DNA from: an uncultured Selenomonadales bacterium
GTDB lineage: Bacteria > Bacillota > Negativicutes > Selenomonadales > Selenomonadaceae
DNA: 64,000 bases
Direction of reading: 5' to 3'
Assembly (NCBI GenBank): GCA_947304355.1
Contig: CAMZAX010000006.1
Coordinates: 31,376 to 95,375 of the forward strand
The position numbers and the translations under genes are program-made. The notes beneath the pieces were generated by a model. The model was given only the letters and a program-made list of their open reading frames with translations. It searched no databases and was not told the origin of the DNA. Every line of letters starts with the position of its first letter. Positions within the stretch are counted from its first letter, which is position 1. Of the stretch, positions 50,848-60,030 are shown one piece after another.

Positions 50848-51870
50848 ATGGAAAAAACTTTACAGGAGATAGCGCAACTAATCGGAGGCGACGTGGCGGG
50901 CGACGGCACAACCAAAATCAGCGGGCTGTCGAATATCCCGTTGGCGCGGGCGGGCGATTTGACGTTCGCCGTGCCGCCGCATATCGACGAGGCAAAAACC
51001 TGCGCGGCGTCGGCAGTGCTCATACCGCTCGACACGAACGACTTCCCCAAGCCCGCCGTCAAAGTGCAAGACCCGCGCGCCGCCTTCGCAAAGTTGTTGG
51101 AGCTGTTCACGCCCAAGCTCGAAATACCCGTCGGCATAAGCCCCAAAGCGCATATCGGCAAGGACGTAAAAATTTCCGATAACGTGACGATTATGCCCTT
51201 TGCTGTCGTCGACGACGGCGCGGAAATTCACAGCGGCGCGATTATTTATCCGCACGTTTACATTGGTCAACACGTCACGATTGGCGCGGACACCGTCATT
51301 TACTCAAGCGCGACTGTCCGCGAATTCTGCAAGGTCGGCAAGCGTTGCGTGATTCACAGCTCGGCGGTTATCGGCTCGGACGGCTTCGGCTTCACGACAA
51401 AAGACGGCGTGCATACAAAGGTTCCGCAGGTCGGCAACGTGATTATCGAAGACGACGTGGAAATCGGCGCGCACGTCGGCATTGACCGCGCGGCAATGGG
51501 CTCGACGATTATCGGGCACGGCACAAAGATTGATAACCTCGTGCACATTGCTCACAACTGCAAAATCGGCGCGAACTGTTTAATCGTGGCGCAGACGGGA
51601 ATCAGCGGCTCGACGACGGTCGGCGACAACGTGACTTTCGGCGGGCAAGTCGGCACCGTCGGGCACATTCATATCGGCGGCAATTCCGTTTACGCGGCGC
51701 GGTCGGGCATTTCCAAAAGCATGCCGGAAGGATTTTTCGGCGCGGGCTTCCCCATTCAATCGCACGCCGATTGGCTCAAGCAACAGGCAATGATTAAGAA
51801 AGTCCCCGAACTCTTGGAGCGCATTCGTCAGCTCGAACGACAGATTGACAAGCTCAACAATGCCGAATAA
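50848..51870 (+). CDS. lpxD: UDP-3-O-acylglucosamine N-acyltransferase
   Basis: 340 residues, third step of lipid A synthesis. N-terminal uridine-binding domain (AGDLTFAVPPHIDEAKTCAAS), then left-handed beta-helix hexapeptide repeats (AHIGKDVKISDNVTIMPFAVV...), the catalytic His in NLVHIAHNCKIG (near 228), and a C-terminal helix bundle (LLERIRQLERQIDKLN). Proof of an LPS-bearing outer membrane. Starts 13 bases after the third OmpH-like gene. Confidence 0.95.
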   Translation: MEKTLQEIAQLIGGDVAGDGTTKISGLSNIPLARAGDLTFAVPPHIDEAKTCAASAVLIPLDTNDFPKPAVKVQDPRAAFAKLLELFTPKLEIPVGISPKAHIGKDVKISDNVTIMPFAVVDDGAEIHSGAIIYPHVYIGQHVTIGADTVIYSSATVREFCKVGKRCVIHSSAVIGSDGFGFTTKDGVHTKVPQVGNVIIEDDVEIGAHVGIDRAAMGSTIIGHGTKIDNLVHIAHNCKIGANCLIVAQTGISGSTTVGDNVTFGGQVGTVGHIHIGGNSVYAARSGISKSMPEGFFGAGFPIQSHADWLKQQAMIKKVPELLERIRQLERQIDKLNNAE

Positions 51871-51897
51871 AATTTCTGCGGAAGGAGTGTGATCGTC

Positions 51898-52308
51898 ATG
51901 AAGAAATTTCTAATCGCCGCTGCGGCAAGCGTCCTGCTTTTCGGCGGGCAAGCGGGCACGGCTTCGGCGTCGACTGTCGATAACTTAGACGCGCAACTTG
52001 CCGAGACGCAGAATATCAGCAAGTGGACGCATTTCAGAGACAAATACCTTCTTGACCGCGACAGAGACCGCGACCGTTATTATCGCGACAGAGATCGTTA
52101 TTATCGCGACCGCGACCGTTATGAGCGTGACAGAGACCGCGAACGGCGTCGTTGGGAGCGCGAACGCTACAGGCAACCGCCGCCTCCTCCTCCGCCAATG
52201 CCGACTCCACCGCCGCGCTACGGGGCACCACCTCCACCACCGCCGCCGCCCGGTTGGGGTGCACCTGCGCCAGGAGGACCGCCTTTGCCGCCCGGTTGGA
52301 GACATTGA
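51898..52308 (+). CDS. Secreted Arg-Asp-repeat/proline-rich protein
   Basis: 136 residues. Signal peptide MKKFLIAAAASVLLFGGQAGTASA, then a short helical linker, an RDRDRYYRDRDRY-type repeat (about residues 50-80), Arg-rich stretch and a Pro/Gly-rich tail (PPPPPPPMPTPPP...GWGAPAPGG). Low-complexity, no known domain. Such proteins occur beside cell-envelope genes in Negativicutes-like genomes; the role is unknown. ATG 51898 preferred over GTG 51889. Confidence 0.75.
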   Translation: MKKFLIAAAASVLLFGGQAGTASASTVDNLDAQLAETQNISKWTHFRDKYLLDRDRDRDRYYRDRDRYYRDRDRYERDRDRERRRWERERYRQPPPPPPPMPTPPPRYGAPPPPPPPPGWGAPAPGGPPLPPGWRH

Positions 52309-52329
52309 CAACTTTGCAAGCGAAATATT

Positions 52330-52360
52330 TTCCCTTCGTCACGGCGAGGGGATTTTGTTT
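52330..52360 (+). terminator. Weak terminator before lpxL-like gene
   Basis: TCCCTT...GAGGGGA imperfect stem followed by TTTTGTTT. Confidence 0.4.
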
Positions 52361-52406
52361 AGGGACATTCATTCGAGGACGGTGACTTCCAATCGAGTAC
52401 AGATTT

Positions 52407-53324
52407 TTGAAATTGCTCAGCGCGGTGATTTGTCTGTTGCCGCTCAAAATCAGCTTGACGTTCGGGCGCGGGCTTGCAAGGTTGCTGTGGACGTTCATGC
52501 CGCTCAAACGCAAACGGCTTGCAACCGACAATATCATCCGCTGTTTGAACGTCGCGCCCAATGAAGCCGAACGCATTGCCCGCGAAAGTACCGTGCAACT
52601 CGGCTCGTTGTTCATGGAAGTTCTTGCCTTCCCGAAACTCAAAGGCAACATGGCAAGTCACGTCAAAGTTGTCGGGCTTGAACACTTGACGCACTACAAA
52701 AATTCTTCGGAACGCGGCGCGATCATTGCGACGGGTCACAACGATAATTGGGAACTCATGGGCGGTGCCTTCGCGCAAAACGGAATACCGCTCGTCGGCG
52801 TCGCCAAAAAGCAAAAGTCCGAAGGCGCGGACAAATTCATCAACGAATTCCGCACGCTTATCGGTATGCACATAACTTATCGCAGCGGCGTCCGCGAAAT
52901 GTACAAAATGCTCGACGACGGGCATTTTATCGGGTTGATTATGGATCAGGACGTCGGGCGCGACGACGGTGTTGTTGTGAAATTTTTCGACCAAGCGACC
53001 AATTTCGTGACGGGCGCGGCGAGTATGTCGCGTTTCCGCAAGGTGCCGATTTTCCCCGCGTTCATGCACAGGAACGACGACGGGACACACACGCTTGAAA
53101 TTTCCCCGCCGCTGTACGTCGAACGCACGACCGACAAGCACGCCGACATTAAGCGCATGACGCAACAACTTGCGACGCTGATTGAAGAACACATCCGCAA
53201 ATATCCCGCCGAATGGTTTTGGCTTCACGACCGCTGGAAGTCCATGCGCGTCGAATTTGAGCCGGAGGAGGTTGCCGCGTTTGAAAAAGCTTTGGGCATT
53301 GATAATTCTGTTCGCCGCGCTTAA
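52407..53324 (+). CDS. LpxL/HtrB-family lipid A acyltransferase
   Basis: 305 residues. A membrane-proximal N-terminus (LSAVICLLPLKISLTFGRGLARLL), then the catalytic HxxxxD motif as GHNDNWELMGGAF (residues 111-123), the second block MDQDVGRDDGVVVKFFDQATNFVTGAA, and FPAFMHRNDDGTHTLEISPPL. It adds a secondary acyl chain to lipid A at the inner membrane. The exact chain and position cannot be told. Start TTG 52407 lacks a clear ribosome binding site. Overlaps the M23 gene by 44 bases. Confidence 0.9.
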   Translation: MKLLSAVICLLPLKISLTFGRGLARLLWTFMPLKRKRLATDNIIRCLNVAPNEAERIARESTVQLGSLFMEVLAFPKLKGNMASHVKVVGLEHLTHYKNSSERGAIIATGHNDNWELMGGAFAQNGIPLVGVAKKQKSEGADKFINEFRTLIGMHITYRSGVREMYKMLDDGHFIGLIMDQDVGRDDGVVVKFFDQATNFVTGAASMSRFRKVPIFPAFMHRNDDGTHTLEISPPLYVERTTDKHADIKRMTQQLATLIEEHIRKYPAEWFWLHDRWKSMRVEFEPEEVAAFEKALGIDNSVRRA

Positions 53325-53730
53325 CTTGCCCGCGCAGGTTCAGGCGGTTGAATTGCCCGTGACAAGTCCTTTCGGCTGGCGGATTCATCCCATTTCAGGC
53401 GAATGGAAATTTCATGCGGGTGTTGACCTTGGTTACGAATACGGCTCGTATATCGGCGCGCTGTTCGACGGGCAAGTCATCATCGCCGCGAATCTCGGCG
53501 ACGGTTACGGCAACCAGGTTTTGATTTACCATCCCGCCATTGACACCTACACGCGTTACGCCCACTGCAGCACGTTGCACGTCGCGGCGGGGCAGGTCGT
53601 CAACGCCGGACAGGTTATCGCACAAGTCGGCAGCACGGGCTATTCGACGGGACCGCACCTGCATTTGGAATACATCATCAAAATCGACGGTGTTTATCAA
53701 TATGCTGACCCGCTGAGCCTTTGGAATTAA
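53281..53730 (+). CDS. Secreted M23 family metallopeptidase
   Basis: 149 residues from TTG 53281 (GGAGGAG about ten bases upstream). Signal peptide LWALIILFAALNLPAQVQA. M23 site: HAGVDLGYEYG (HxxxD zinc ligands) and GPHLHLEY (HLH). Short LytM-type endopeptidase acting on peptidoglycan crosslinks. Its position behind lpxL, in the envelope cluster, fits a periplasmic role. Confidence 0.9.
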   Translation: MKKLWALIILFAALNLPAQVQAVELPVTSPFGWRIHPISGEWKFHAGVDLGYEYGSYIGALFDGQVIIAANLGDGYGNQVLIYHPAIDTYTRYAHCSTLHVAAGQVVNAGQVIAQVGSTGYSTGPHLHLEYIIKIDGVYQYADPLSLWN

Positions 53731-53766
53731 AAAATCCCCTTCCGAATCGGAGGGGGAAATTTTTTT
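53731..53766. terminator. Bidirectional terminator
   Basis: CCCCTTCCGA and TCGGAGGGGG around AA/ATC, A5 to the left and T7 to the right, between convergent genes. Confidence 0.75.
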
Positions 53767-54136
53767 AGCGGTAACGTCTGCGGCCGCGTCGATTGAATCG
53801 AAAATCGTCGTCGTCTTGAACGGGCAAGGGTTTCGGTTTGCGATTGAGCACGTAAAGTGCGCCCAAGCCCGCAACGTCAATCAAGACCAAAATGGCAATT
53901 GCAATGTTGCTGTCGGATTCGGCGTTGGCTCTGTCTTCGTAGGTCGTCGATTCGTTCTTCGACGCGCCCACGTATTTCGTCCAAAAACTTTCAAGCCTGC
54001 CGACGCCCGACCGTTGCGAAATGCCCGCGTCATAGGAAGCGGCAGTCATCGTGTTCGAGTGAATGCGATAAATCAGATAAACGTTCGAGAGAATCATAAC
54101 CGCCGCGATAATTATGGAAATGGTTTTCTTCGTCAT
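53765..54136 (-). CDS. Small membrane protein of unknown function
   Basis: 123 residues: first helix [19 protein letters not shown] (residues 5-23), a periplasmic loop of about 50 residues, second helix [19 protein letters not shown] (about 80-98), and a basic tail ending [11 protein letters not shown]. No family recognised. ATG 54136 has AAAGGAG upstream and overlaps the ung stop by four bases, so both are in one transcript. Confidence 0.75.
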   Translation of the reverse strand: MTKKTISIIIAAVMILSNVYLIYRIHSNTMTAASYDAGISQRSGVGRLESFWTKYVGASKNESTTYEDRANAESDSNIAIAILVLIDVAGLGALYVLNRKPKPLPVQDDDDFRFNRRGRRRYR

Positions 54137-54828
54137 GAAGCGGCTCCTTTCCTTAGGTTCGGTATCTGCCAATCGATTGGAGTTTCGCCGATTGATTCGA
54201 GAAATTTGTTGACGCGCGAGAACGGACGACTGCCGAAGAAGCCGCCGCTTGCCGACAACGGGCTTGGGTGCGCCGACTCAACGATAAAGTGGCGCGGATT
54301 CGTTATCATTGCCTTTTTGCTCCGCGCAGGTCGCCCCCACAGGATAAACGCAAGCGGGCGTTCGTGGTCGTTCAACAGGCGAATGATTTTATCGGTGAAC
54401 TGTTCCCAGCCGTGTCCGCGATGTGAATTCGCCGCGTGCGCCCTGACCGTCAAGACCGCGTTCAACAGCAAGACGCCTTGATCTGCCCACGGTTTCAAGC
54501 AGCCGTTGTCGGGGACGAAGCAACCCAAATCGTCGTGCAGTTCCTTAAAGATGTTCATAAGCGACGGCGGCGGCGGCACGTCGGGCAAAACCGAAAAGCT
54601 CAAGCCGTGCGCTTGCCCCGGCTCGTGATACGGGTCTTGTCCCAAAATCACGACCTTGGTATCGGCATAGCTCGTGAAGTGCAGCGCGTTGAAGATGTCG
54701 TACATGTTCGGGAAAATCTTGCGCGTGCTGTACTCGTCAATCAAAAATTTGCGCAGCTGTTGATAATACGGCTCGTTCAATTCGTCGTCCAAAAGCTCAG
54801 CCCAATCGTTTCTAAAAATTTTTCTCAT
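54133..54828 (-). CDS. ung: Uracil-DNA glycosylase
   Basis: 231 residues, family 1. Catalytic water loop [21 protein letters not shown] (Asp near residue 66), [18 protein letters not shown], and the Leu-intercalation motif [14 protein letters not shown]. Removes uracil from DNA. It overlaps both neighbours by four bases. Confidence 0.96.
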   Translation of the reverse strand: MRKIFRNDWAELLDDELNEPYYQQLRKFLIDEYSTRKIFPNMYDIFNALHFTSYADTKVVILGQDPYHEPGQAHGLSFSVLPDVPPPPSLMNIFKELHDDLGCFVPDNGCLKPWADQGVLLLNAVLTVRAHAANSHRGHGWEQFTDKIIRLLNDHERPLAFILWGRPARSKKAMITNPRHFIVESAHPSPLSASGGFFGSRPFSRVNKFLESIGETPIDWQIPNLRKGAAS

Positions 54829-55739
54829 CGCGTGTATCTCCTAAACTCGAAGCCGTCGAAAATCTGCGCGGCGGCAAGCGTAAAGTCGTCAACTGTCGGG
54901 AAGAACGCGTCCGCATGACCGTCGGCGTCAACAACAGTCAAAAAAATTTCCGTCGCGTAGGGAATGAGTTCGCCAAAAATTTCCGCCCCGCCGATGACGA
55001 AATTATCTTCCGTTGTGTTCAAGGCGTCGAACAAATCTTCGACACCCGCGACGATTTCCGCGCCCGAAATGTTTTCAAGCGTGCGGCTCAAGATGATGTT
55101 CCTGCGCCCGTCAAGCGGTCGGCGGTTCGGGAAAGTTTCAAGCGTCTTGCGCCCGTAAACAATCGTGTTACCGAGCGTGAGGCGTCGGAAGTTTTTCAAG
55201 TCGGCGGGGATTCGGAACAGCAACTTGCCGCCGCGCCCCAGCCCGAAGTTTTTGTCGACGCAGGCGACGCATTTCAACTTGAAGTCGGTCGGCGAGCCCG
55301 TCACGCGATTCACGACGTCGCCGCGCAGATTGCAAAGGAGTTGCGGGAAAATTTCTTTCAGCGGTATCAACGCGAAGTCGCGCTCAAATAAAAACTTGTG
55401 CGGCACGGTCAGGCGTTCGGACGAAAATGCGCGCCCTTCGATAAGCAAGATGTCCAAGTCGATCGTTCGTGCGCCCCAATGTTCGCGGCGGACGCGTCCA
55501 AGCTCCGATTCGATTCGTTGCAGTTCGTCAAGCAGGGCAAGCGGCTCAAGCTCCGTTGAAATTTTTATCGCGGCGTTGAGGTAATTCGGCTGATTGACGA
55601 CGCCCCACGGCTCCGACTCGTAAAACGACGACACCCGCAACAGCTTGACGGCGGGAATGGTTTTTACGCGTTCAATCGCCCGCCGCAAAGTCCGTTGCCG
55701 TTCGCCGAGGTTGCCGCCCAATCCGATATAACAAATCAT
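54825..55739 (-). CDS. FolK-DHFR fusion (HPPK plus dihydrofolate reductase)
   Basis: 304 residues. N-terminal HPPK, 1-150: [39 protein letters not shown] and the Mg2+/pterin motif [12 protein letters not shown]-terminal DHFR, 150-304: [76 protein letters not shown] and [16 protein letters not shown]. One chain would carry both the pyrophosphokinase and final reductase steps of folate synthesis. It overlaps ung and folB (ATGA). Confidence 0.92.
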   Translation of the reverse strand: MICYIGLGGNLGERQRTLRRAIERVKTIPAVKLLRVSSFYESEPWGVVNQPNYLNAAIKISTELEPLALLDELQRIESELGRVRREHWGARTIDLDILLIEGRAFSSERLTVPHKFLFERDFALIPLKEIFPQLLCNLRGDVVNRVTGSPTDFKLKCVACVDKNFGLGRGGKLLFRIPADLKNFRRLTLGNTIVYGRKTLETFPNRRPLDGRRNIILSRTLENISGAEIVAGVEDLFDALNTTEDNFVIGGAEIFGELIPYATEIFLTVVDADGHADAFFPTVDDFTLAAAQIFDGFEFRRYTR

Positions 55740-56161
55740 GCTTGACGTTGCTGCTTCCATTGCCGCCCTTGCTTCCAAATGCCCGCCAGCGATTCGGTTG
55801 CGCGATTCCGAGCGATTTCGACGGCCGCGCCCGCGAATTTCTCTTTGACTGGTGGTGCGGCTTTGCGCAAGGTAACCTTCACGCCTTCAAGCAACATGTA
55901 CCGCCTAAGCAGGAAGTCAACGATTTCTTTCGCGACGGTCTCAATCAAGTTGCGCGAAGTGCCGCCGATAATTTTCTTGACGTCGGAAATGACCGCCACG
56001 TAGTCAATCGTATCGCCGAGGTCGTCGCTCTTGCCCGCCGCCGACAGGTCGAGATAAAGTTCTAAGTCGACGATAAACTTCTGCAACGTGCGGCGTTCCT
56101 CTTCCGAGCAACCGTGCCGCCCTTGAAGTTCAAGCCCCGTCAAAGTAATTTTGTCTGCCAT
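55736..56161 (-). CDS. folB: Dihydroneopterin aldolase
   Basis: 141 residues. KITLTGLELQGRHGCSEEERRTLQKFIVDL and the Tyr/Lys-containing DTIDYVAVISDVKKI and LIETVAKEIVDFLL fit FolB; LEGVKVTLRKAAPPV is the family end. The last 20 residues are an extra tail. ATG 56161 shares a base with the folP stop (TGATG). Produces 6-hydroxymethyl-dihydropterin. Confidence 0.92.
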   Translation of the reverse strand: MADKITLTGLELQGRHGCSEEERRTLQKFIVDLELYLDLSAAGKSDDLGDTIDYVAVISDVKKIIGGTSRNLIETVAKEIVDFLLRRYMLLEGVKVTLRKAAPPVKEKFAGAAVEIARNRATESLAGIWKQGRQWKQQRQA

Positions 56162-56991
56162 CAAAAATGTCCCCCTTTTAATAAACGATCCGTCATGAGA
56201 CGCATTCGCGAAATCATTTTCACGTTGTGGACGCGAACGATGTCGACGCCGTTGGCAATGGCATGAACGCACAGCGCACCCGTCGCCTCGTCGCGTTCGT
56301 CGATACGCAATTTCGTCGCCCGCCCGATAACGCGCTTGCGGCTCACGCCAACCATTAAAAAAATTTTTTGTTCGTCCAAAGACTTGAGCTCGTCGAGGCG
56401 GCGTAAAATCGTCAAATCGTCGCCGAAAGTCTTTCCGAAACCGATGCCGGGGTCGAAAATAATTTTCTTCGCGTCGAGCCCGCGCGCCGTGCAAAGTGCC
56501 AATGTCCGTCGAAAAAATTTTTTCACGTCGGCAATAATGTCACCGTCCGAACATTTTTCGCTGTGCATGGCGACGACGGGCGCGCCGAATCTTTTGGCAA
56601 CGTCAATCATGCGCGAATCCTCCAAGCCGTGCACGTCGTTTATGATACTCGCGCCGAGTTCCAAAACCTGCGCGGCGACTTCGGGCTTGTAGGTGTCGAT
56701 TGAAACGGGAACGCCGAGATTAACAATCGCGGGCAAAATTTTTTCGATACGTGCAAATTCTTCGTCGGCACTTACGGGCGCGGCATGCGGTCGCGTCGAT
56801 TCCGCGCCGATGTCGATAATGTCCGCGCCGTATTCGATAAGCTGAACCGCGCGAGCAATCGCCGCCTCCGTCGAAAAATATTTGCCGCCGTCCGAAAAAG
56901 AATCGGGCGTGACGTTCAGGATACCCATTACCAAAGTCCTGCCGCCGAGTTTTATTTTTTTCCCGTCGCGCAGCTTAAAAATTTTTTTCAA
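56161..56991 (-). CDS. folP: Dihydropteroate synthase
   Basis: 276 residues, TIM barrel. Signature LVMGILNVTPDSFSDGGKY near residue 20, second signature ADIIDIGAESTRPHAAPVS, IINDVHGLED, and the late VGVSRKRVIG and IVRVHNVK. First gene of the folate-ung operon, next to a strong promoter. The 5' leader is at most about 15 bases. TTG 56991 chosen; TTG 57000 abuts GGGAG. Confidence 0.93.
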   Translation of the reverse strand: MKKIFKLRDGKKIKLGGRTLVMGILNVTPDSFSDGGKYFSTEAAIARAVQLIEYGADIIDIGAESTRPHAAPVSADEEFARIEKILPAIVNLGVPVSIDTYKPEVAAQVLELGASIINDVHGLEDSRMIDVAKRFGAPVVAMHSEKCSDGDIIADVKKFFRRTLALCTARGLDAKKIIFDPGIGFGKTFGDDLTILRRLDELKSLDEQKIFLMVGVSRKRVIGRATKLRIDERDEATGALCVHAIANGVDIVRVHNVKMISRMRLMTDRLLKGGHF

Positions 56992-57011
56992 AGCACTCAA
57001 CTCCCGCCCGC

Positions 57012-57040
57012 ATTATAACGCAAGCTTGCCGCAAGTTCAA
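57012..57040 (-). promoter_or_regulatory. Promoter of the folate operon
   Basis: Minus strand TTGAAC (57035-57040), 17-base spacer, TATAAT (57012-57017), almost overlapping the divergent RND promoter. Confidence 0.75.
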
Positions 57041-57041
57041 A

Positions 57042-57070
57042 TTGACAATCAGCCGCTTAAACCTTAAAAT
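57042..57070 (+). promoter_or_regulatory. Promoter of the RND efflux operon
   Basis: TTGACA (57042-57047), 17-base spacer, TAAAAT (57065-57070). Confidence 0.75.
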
Positions 57071-57107
57071 TCTTCCCGTATTATGTAACGAAACGGGAGG
57101 GGTCGAA

Positions 57108-58391
57108 GTGGTTTTATCGAAAGCCAAATTGATGACAATGGCGGCACTGGTCGCGGCGTCGTCAATATTTTTCGGCGGGTGCGGCGGCGATGACGACGGT
57201 CAGCAACAAGCGCGTGTTCAAAAGGCGCAAGTCAAGGCCATGAAAGTCATAAGCCGCGACACGCCGCTTGCCGTCGAATACGCCGGACATCTTGTCGGCA
57301 CGGAGGAGGTCAAAGTTCAATCAAAAGTTTCGGGCAACGTCGTCGAGAAATTCATTAACGGCGGTCAATTCGTCGAGGCGGGTCAGTTGCTCTACAAAAT
57401 CGATTCGCGCCAATACAATTCCGCCGTCCTTCGTGCGCAGGCAGATTTGGCGCAGGCGGAAGCCGTTCTTCAACAGTCGGTAGCGACTTACAACAACTCG
57501 GTGATTGATCTTCAACGCAACCAAAAACTTTTCGAGGATTCGGCAATTCCCGAACAGGTCGTCACAACTCAAGCGGCAACAGTCCGCGCAAACGAGGCGG
57601 CTTGTGCGGCGAACGAGGCGGCGATTTATGCCTGTCAAGCCGCGTTGCGAACGGCTCAGCAAGATTTGGCGGACACAGAAATTTACGCGCCAATGACGGG
57701 TCAGCTCGGCGTCGACGACGTGGCAATCGGGACGTTCGTTTCGGCGGGGCAGACGAACCTCGTGACAATCGGCGCGCCCGATCCGATTTTTGTGCAATTT
57801 TCCATAAGCGAATCAGATTATCTGCGCTTCATGACGGTGCAGAACATGCAATCCGAACATAATCCGATTGTCGTGACGATAACGCTCGCCGACGGCAAGG
57901 AATATCCCTTCGAAGGGCGTATCGTCGAAGTTGACCGCGAACTCGCCAACAGCACGGGCTCGCTTATCATGAAAGCACTTTTCCCGAATCCAAGCGGGCT
58001 TTTGATGCCGGGCATGTTCGCGCGCGTCAAGCTCAGCGGCGAAGTCATTCCAAACGCGATTCTCGTTCCGCAACGCGCCGTTCAGCAACTGTTGGGCAAA
58101 TCGTTCGTCATGGTCGTCGGCAAGGAAAATAAATCCGAAGCGCGCACCGTCGAGTTGGGTGACCAAGTCGGCAGTTACTTCGTCGTCACGAGCGGCATAG
58201 GCACGAGCGATACCGTCGTCGTCGAGGGCTTGACGAATTTGCGCGAAGGCGTCGAACTTGACGTTAAGACCGTCACGCCCGGCGAAATGGGATTCACGCT
58301 TACCAACGTCGTCAGCACCTACAACGCGGACGCGGGACTTAACGCGCCGTCAACCAATCCGAACGCTCCCGACAATCTGCGCGGCAGATGA
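57108..58391 (+). CDS. RND efflux periplasmic adaptor lipoprotein (AcrA/MexA type)
   Basis: 427 residues from GTG 57108 (GGGAGGGG upstream). Lipobox FFGGC near residue 25. Then VEYAGHLVGTEEVKVQSKVSGNVVE (lipoyl half), a coiled-coil hairpin (LRAQADLAQAEAVLQQSVATYNN...), TEIYAPMTGQLGVDDVAIGTFVSAGQ, and the beta-barrel ASGL-PGMFARVKL region. It links the RND pump to an outer-membrane channel. No TolC-type gene follows in this window. Confidence 0.93.
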   Translation: MVLSKAKLMTMAALVAASSIFFGGCGGDDDGQQQARVQKAQVKAMKVISRDTPLAVEYAGHLVGTEEVKVQSKVSGNVVEKFINGGQFVEAGQLLYKIDSRQYNSAVLRAQADLAQAEAVLQQSVATYNNSVIDLQRNQKLFEDSAIPEQVVTTQAATVRANEAACAANEAAIYACQAALRTAQQDLADTEIYAPMTGQLGVDDVAIGTFVSAGQTNLVTIGAPDPIFVQFSISESDYLRFMTVQNMQSEHNPIVVTITLADGKEYPFEGRIVEVDRELANSTGSLIMKALFPNPSGLLMPGMFARVKLSGEVIPNAILVPQRAVQQLLGKSFVMVVGKENKSEARTVELGDQVGSYFVVTSGIGTSDTVVVEGLTNLREGVELDVKTVTPGEMGFTLTNVVSTYNADAGLNAPSTNPNAPDNLRGR

Positions 58392-60010
58392 TGAAACCGC
58401 TTACACTAACCGAAGAGAATTTTTCCGACGTGCAAGAGGAGCTTGATCGTCGCCTGTCCGGCTTAAATGTCGACAAAAAAGACATCTTGCGTGCTCAACT
58501 GCTTGTCGAAGAAATTTTTTGGCGCATGGTCAATACCGGCAACGCCGCGCAGGTCGACGTTACAATCAAGAAAAATTTTTTCGACAAAGTTCAAATCCGA
58601 TTGACGGCCGAGGGCGTCGCTTACAATCCGCTTATCGAAGTTTCGGACTGGACCGAAGACGACGACGATTACTACGTCGCAATGATTCTCAAGGCGCACA
58701 GACAACGGTTGCATTGGTTCCACAACAACGGTCGCAACGTGATAACCATTGCCGTGCGCGACGAGACCAACAGGCAACTTTGGTTTGTGGCGGCGAGTAT
58801 CATCGGCGGGCTGATATGCGGCTTCATGATGAAAGAATTCATGTCGACGGAGACAATCGCGCTCGTCACGGAAAATTTTATCATGCCTATTCAAACGATG
58901 TTCTTCAACGCCTTGAACATGGTTATCGCGCCCGTGATTTTCTTCAGCGTCATGAGCGGAATAATCGGCATGGGCACCGGCGCGGGCGTCAGCAAGATCG
59001 GCTCCGAATTAATCGGGCTGTGCATTTCCAACACGGCAATCGCTGCGGTAATCGGGCTCGGCGTCGCTCAAATCGTCTTCAGCGGCAACGTTTCGCAAAT
59101 CGGCACGATACCCGCCGCGACCAACGCCGAAATCGCGAATTACGAATTTTCTTTGGTGCAAGTCGTCGCCGGCATTGTCCCGAAAGATTTAATCACTCCG
59201 ATTATCGACGGCGACTTTCTGAAGATAATTTTCGTTGCCGTGCTCTTCGGCTCGTGCTTGAATTCTTTGGAAGACAAAGCGCGGCTCCTGCAAGAACTCG
59301 TAAACAACTGCAACGAATTTTTTATCAAGGTTGTCGGCATGATAACGTTATTCGTGCCGCTTATTTCGTTTTTCGCAATGATTTTCTTGGTCGTCGACAT
59401 GAGCGCGGATGTTGTTTTGGAGACGGGAAAATTTTTCTTGGGGGCGTTTTTAAGCGCGGTCATAACGTTCGGTTTCTATGCGCTGACACTTATCTTTTTC
59501 GGGAAAATTTCGCCCGCGAAGTTCCTGAAAAAAATTCCCGAATCGTGTTCGATGCCTTTCATGACGAGCAGCAGCAACATTTCCATGCCGTTCACCATGG
59601 ACTTTTGCATAAAAAGATTGGGCATCGCGCCGAAGATAACTTCGTTCGCCATACCGATTGCCACAATCGTCAACTCCAACGGCACTTGCGTTTATATGTC
59701 GCTCTTGACAGTCATGTTCTTGAAGATGTACGGCGTCGGCGTTGACTTTGACGCAATGCTGATAATTTTCGCAATGACGCTGACACTGACGGCGGGCGCG
59801 CCCGGCATGCCCAACGGAACAGTAATTCGCATTCTGACTGTCACTGCGACGTTCGGCGTGCCGAGCGACATTGCCGGTATATTGTTTTGTATCGACGCCG
59901 TTTTCGACAGAATTTTAACTTGTTTCAATGTGACGGGCAGTGTTGCGGTGACGCTGGCATTGGCGCGCATGGAAAATCTTTTGGACGAAAAAATTTATTT
60001 TAGGGACTAG
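58388..60010 (+). CDS. Dicarboxylate/amino acid:cation symporter with an extra N-terminal domain
   Basis: About 540 residues. The first 125 residues are soluble and unlike the rest: EELDRRLSGLNVDKKDILRAQLLVEEIFWRMVNTG and VDVTIKKNFFDKVQIRLTAEGVAYNPL resemble an RsbW-like (GHKL/HATPase) fold, with an E...N-box-like VEEIFWRMV but no clear complete ATP-binding G boxes. From residue 130 the protein is a DAACS (SLC1-like) symporter with hairpin-loop marks (SSNISMPFTMDFCIKRLG, NSNGTCVYMS, AGAPGMPNGTVI). It overlaps the adaptor gene (ATGATG) and lies inside the RND operon, so efflux and uptake are co-transcribed. Confidence 0.85.
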   Translation: MMKPLTLTEENFSDVQEELDRRLSGLNVDKKDILRAQLLVEEIFWRMVNTGNAAQVDVTIKKNFFDKVQIRLTAEGVAYNPLIEVSDWTEDDDDYYVAMILKAHRQRLHWFHNNGRNVITIAVRDETNRQLWFVAASIIGGLICGFMMKEFMSTETIALVTENFIMPIQTMFFNALNMVIAPVIFFSVMSGIIGMGTGAGVSKIGSELIGLCISNTAIAAVIGLGVAQIVFSGNVSQIGTIPAATNAEIANYEFSLVQVVAGIVPKDLITPIIDGDFLKIIFVAVLFGSCLNSLEDKARLLQELVNNCNEFFIKVVGMITLFVPLISFFAMIFLVVDMSADVVLETGKFFLGAFLSAVITFGFYALTLIFFGKISPAKFLKKIPESCSMPFMTSSSNISMPFTMDFCIKRLGIAPKITSFAIPIATIVNSNGTCVYMSLLTVMFLKMYGVGVDFDAMLIIFAMTLTLTAGAPGMPNGTVIRILTVTATFGVPSDIAGILFCIDAVFDRILTCFNVTGSVAVTLALARMENLLDEKIYFRD

Positions 60011-60030
60011 GGATAAAGGAGGGCGGCAAC

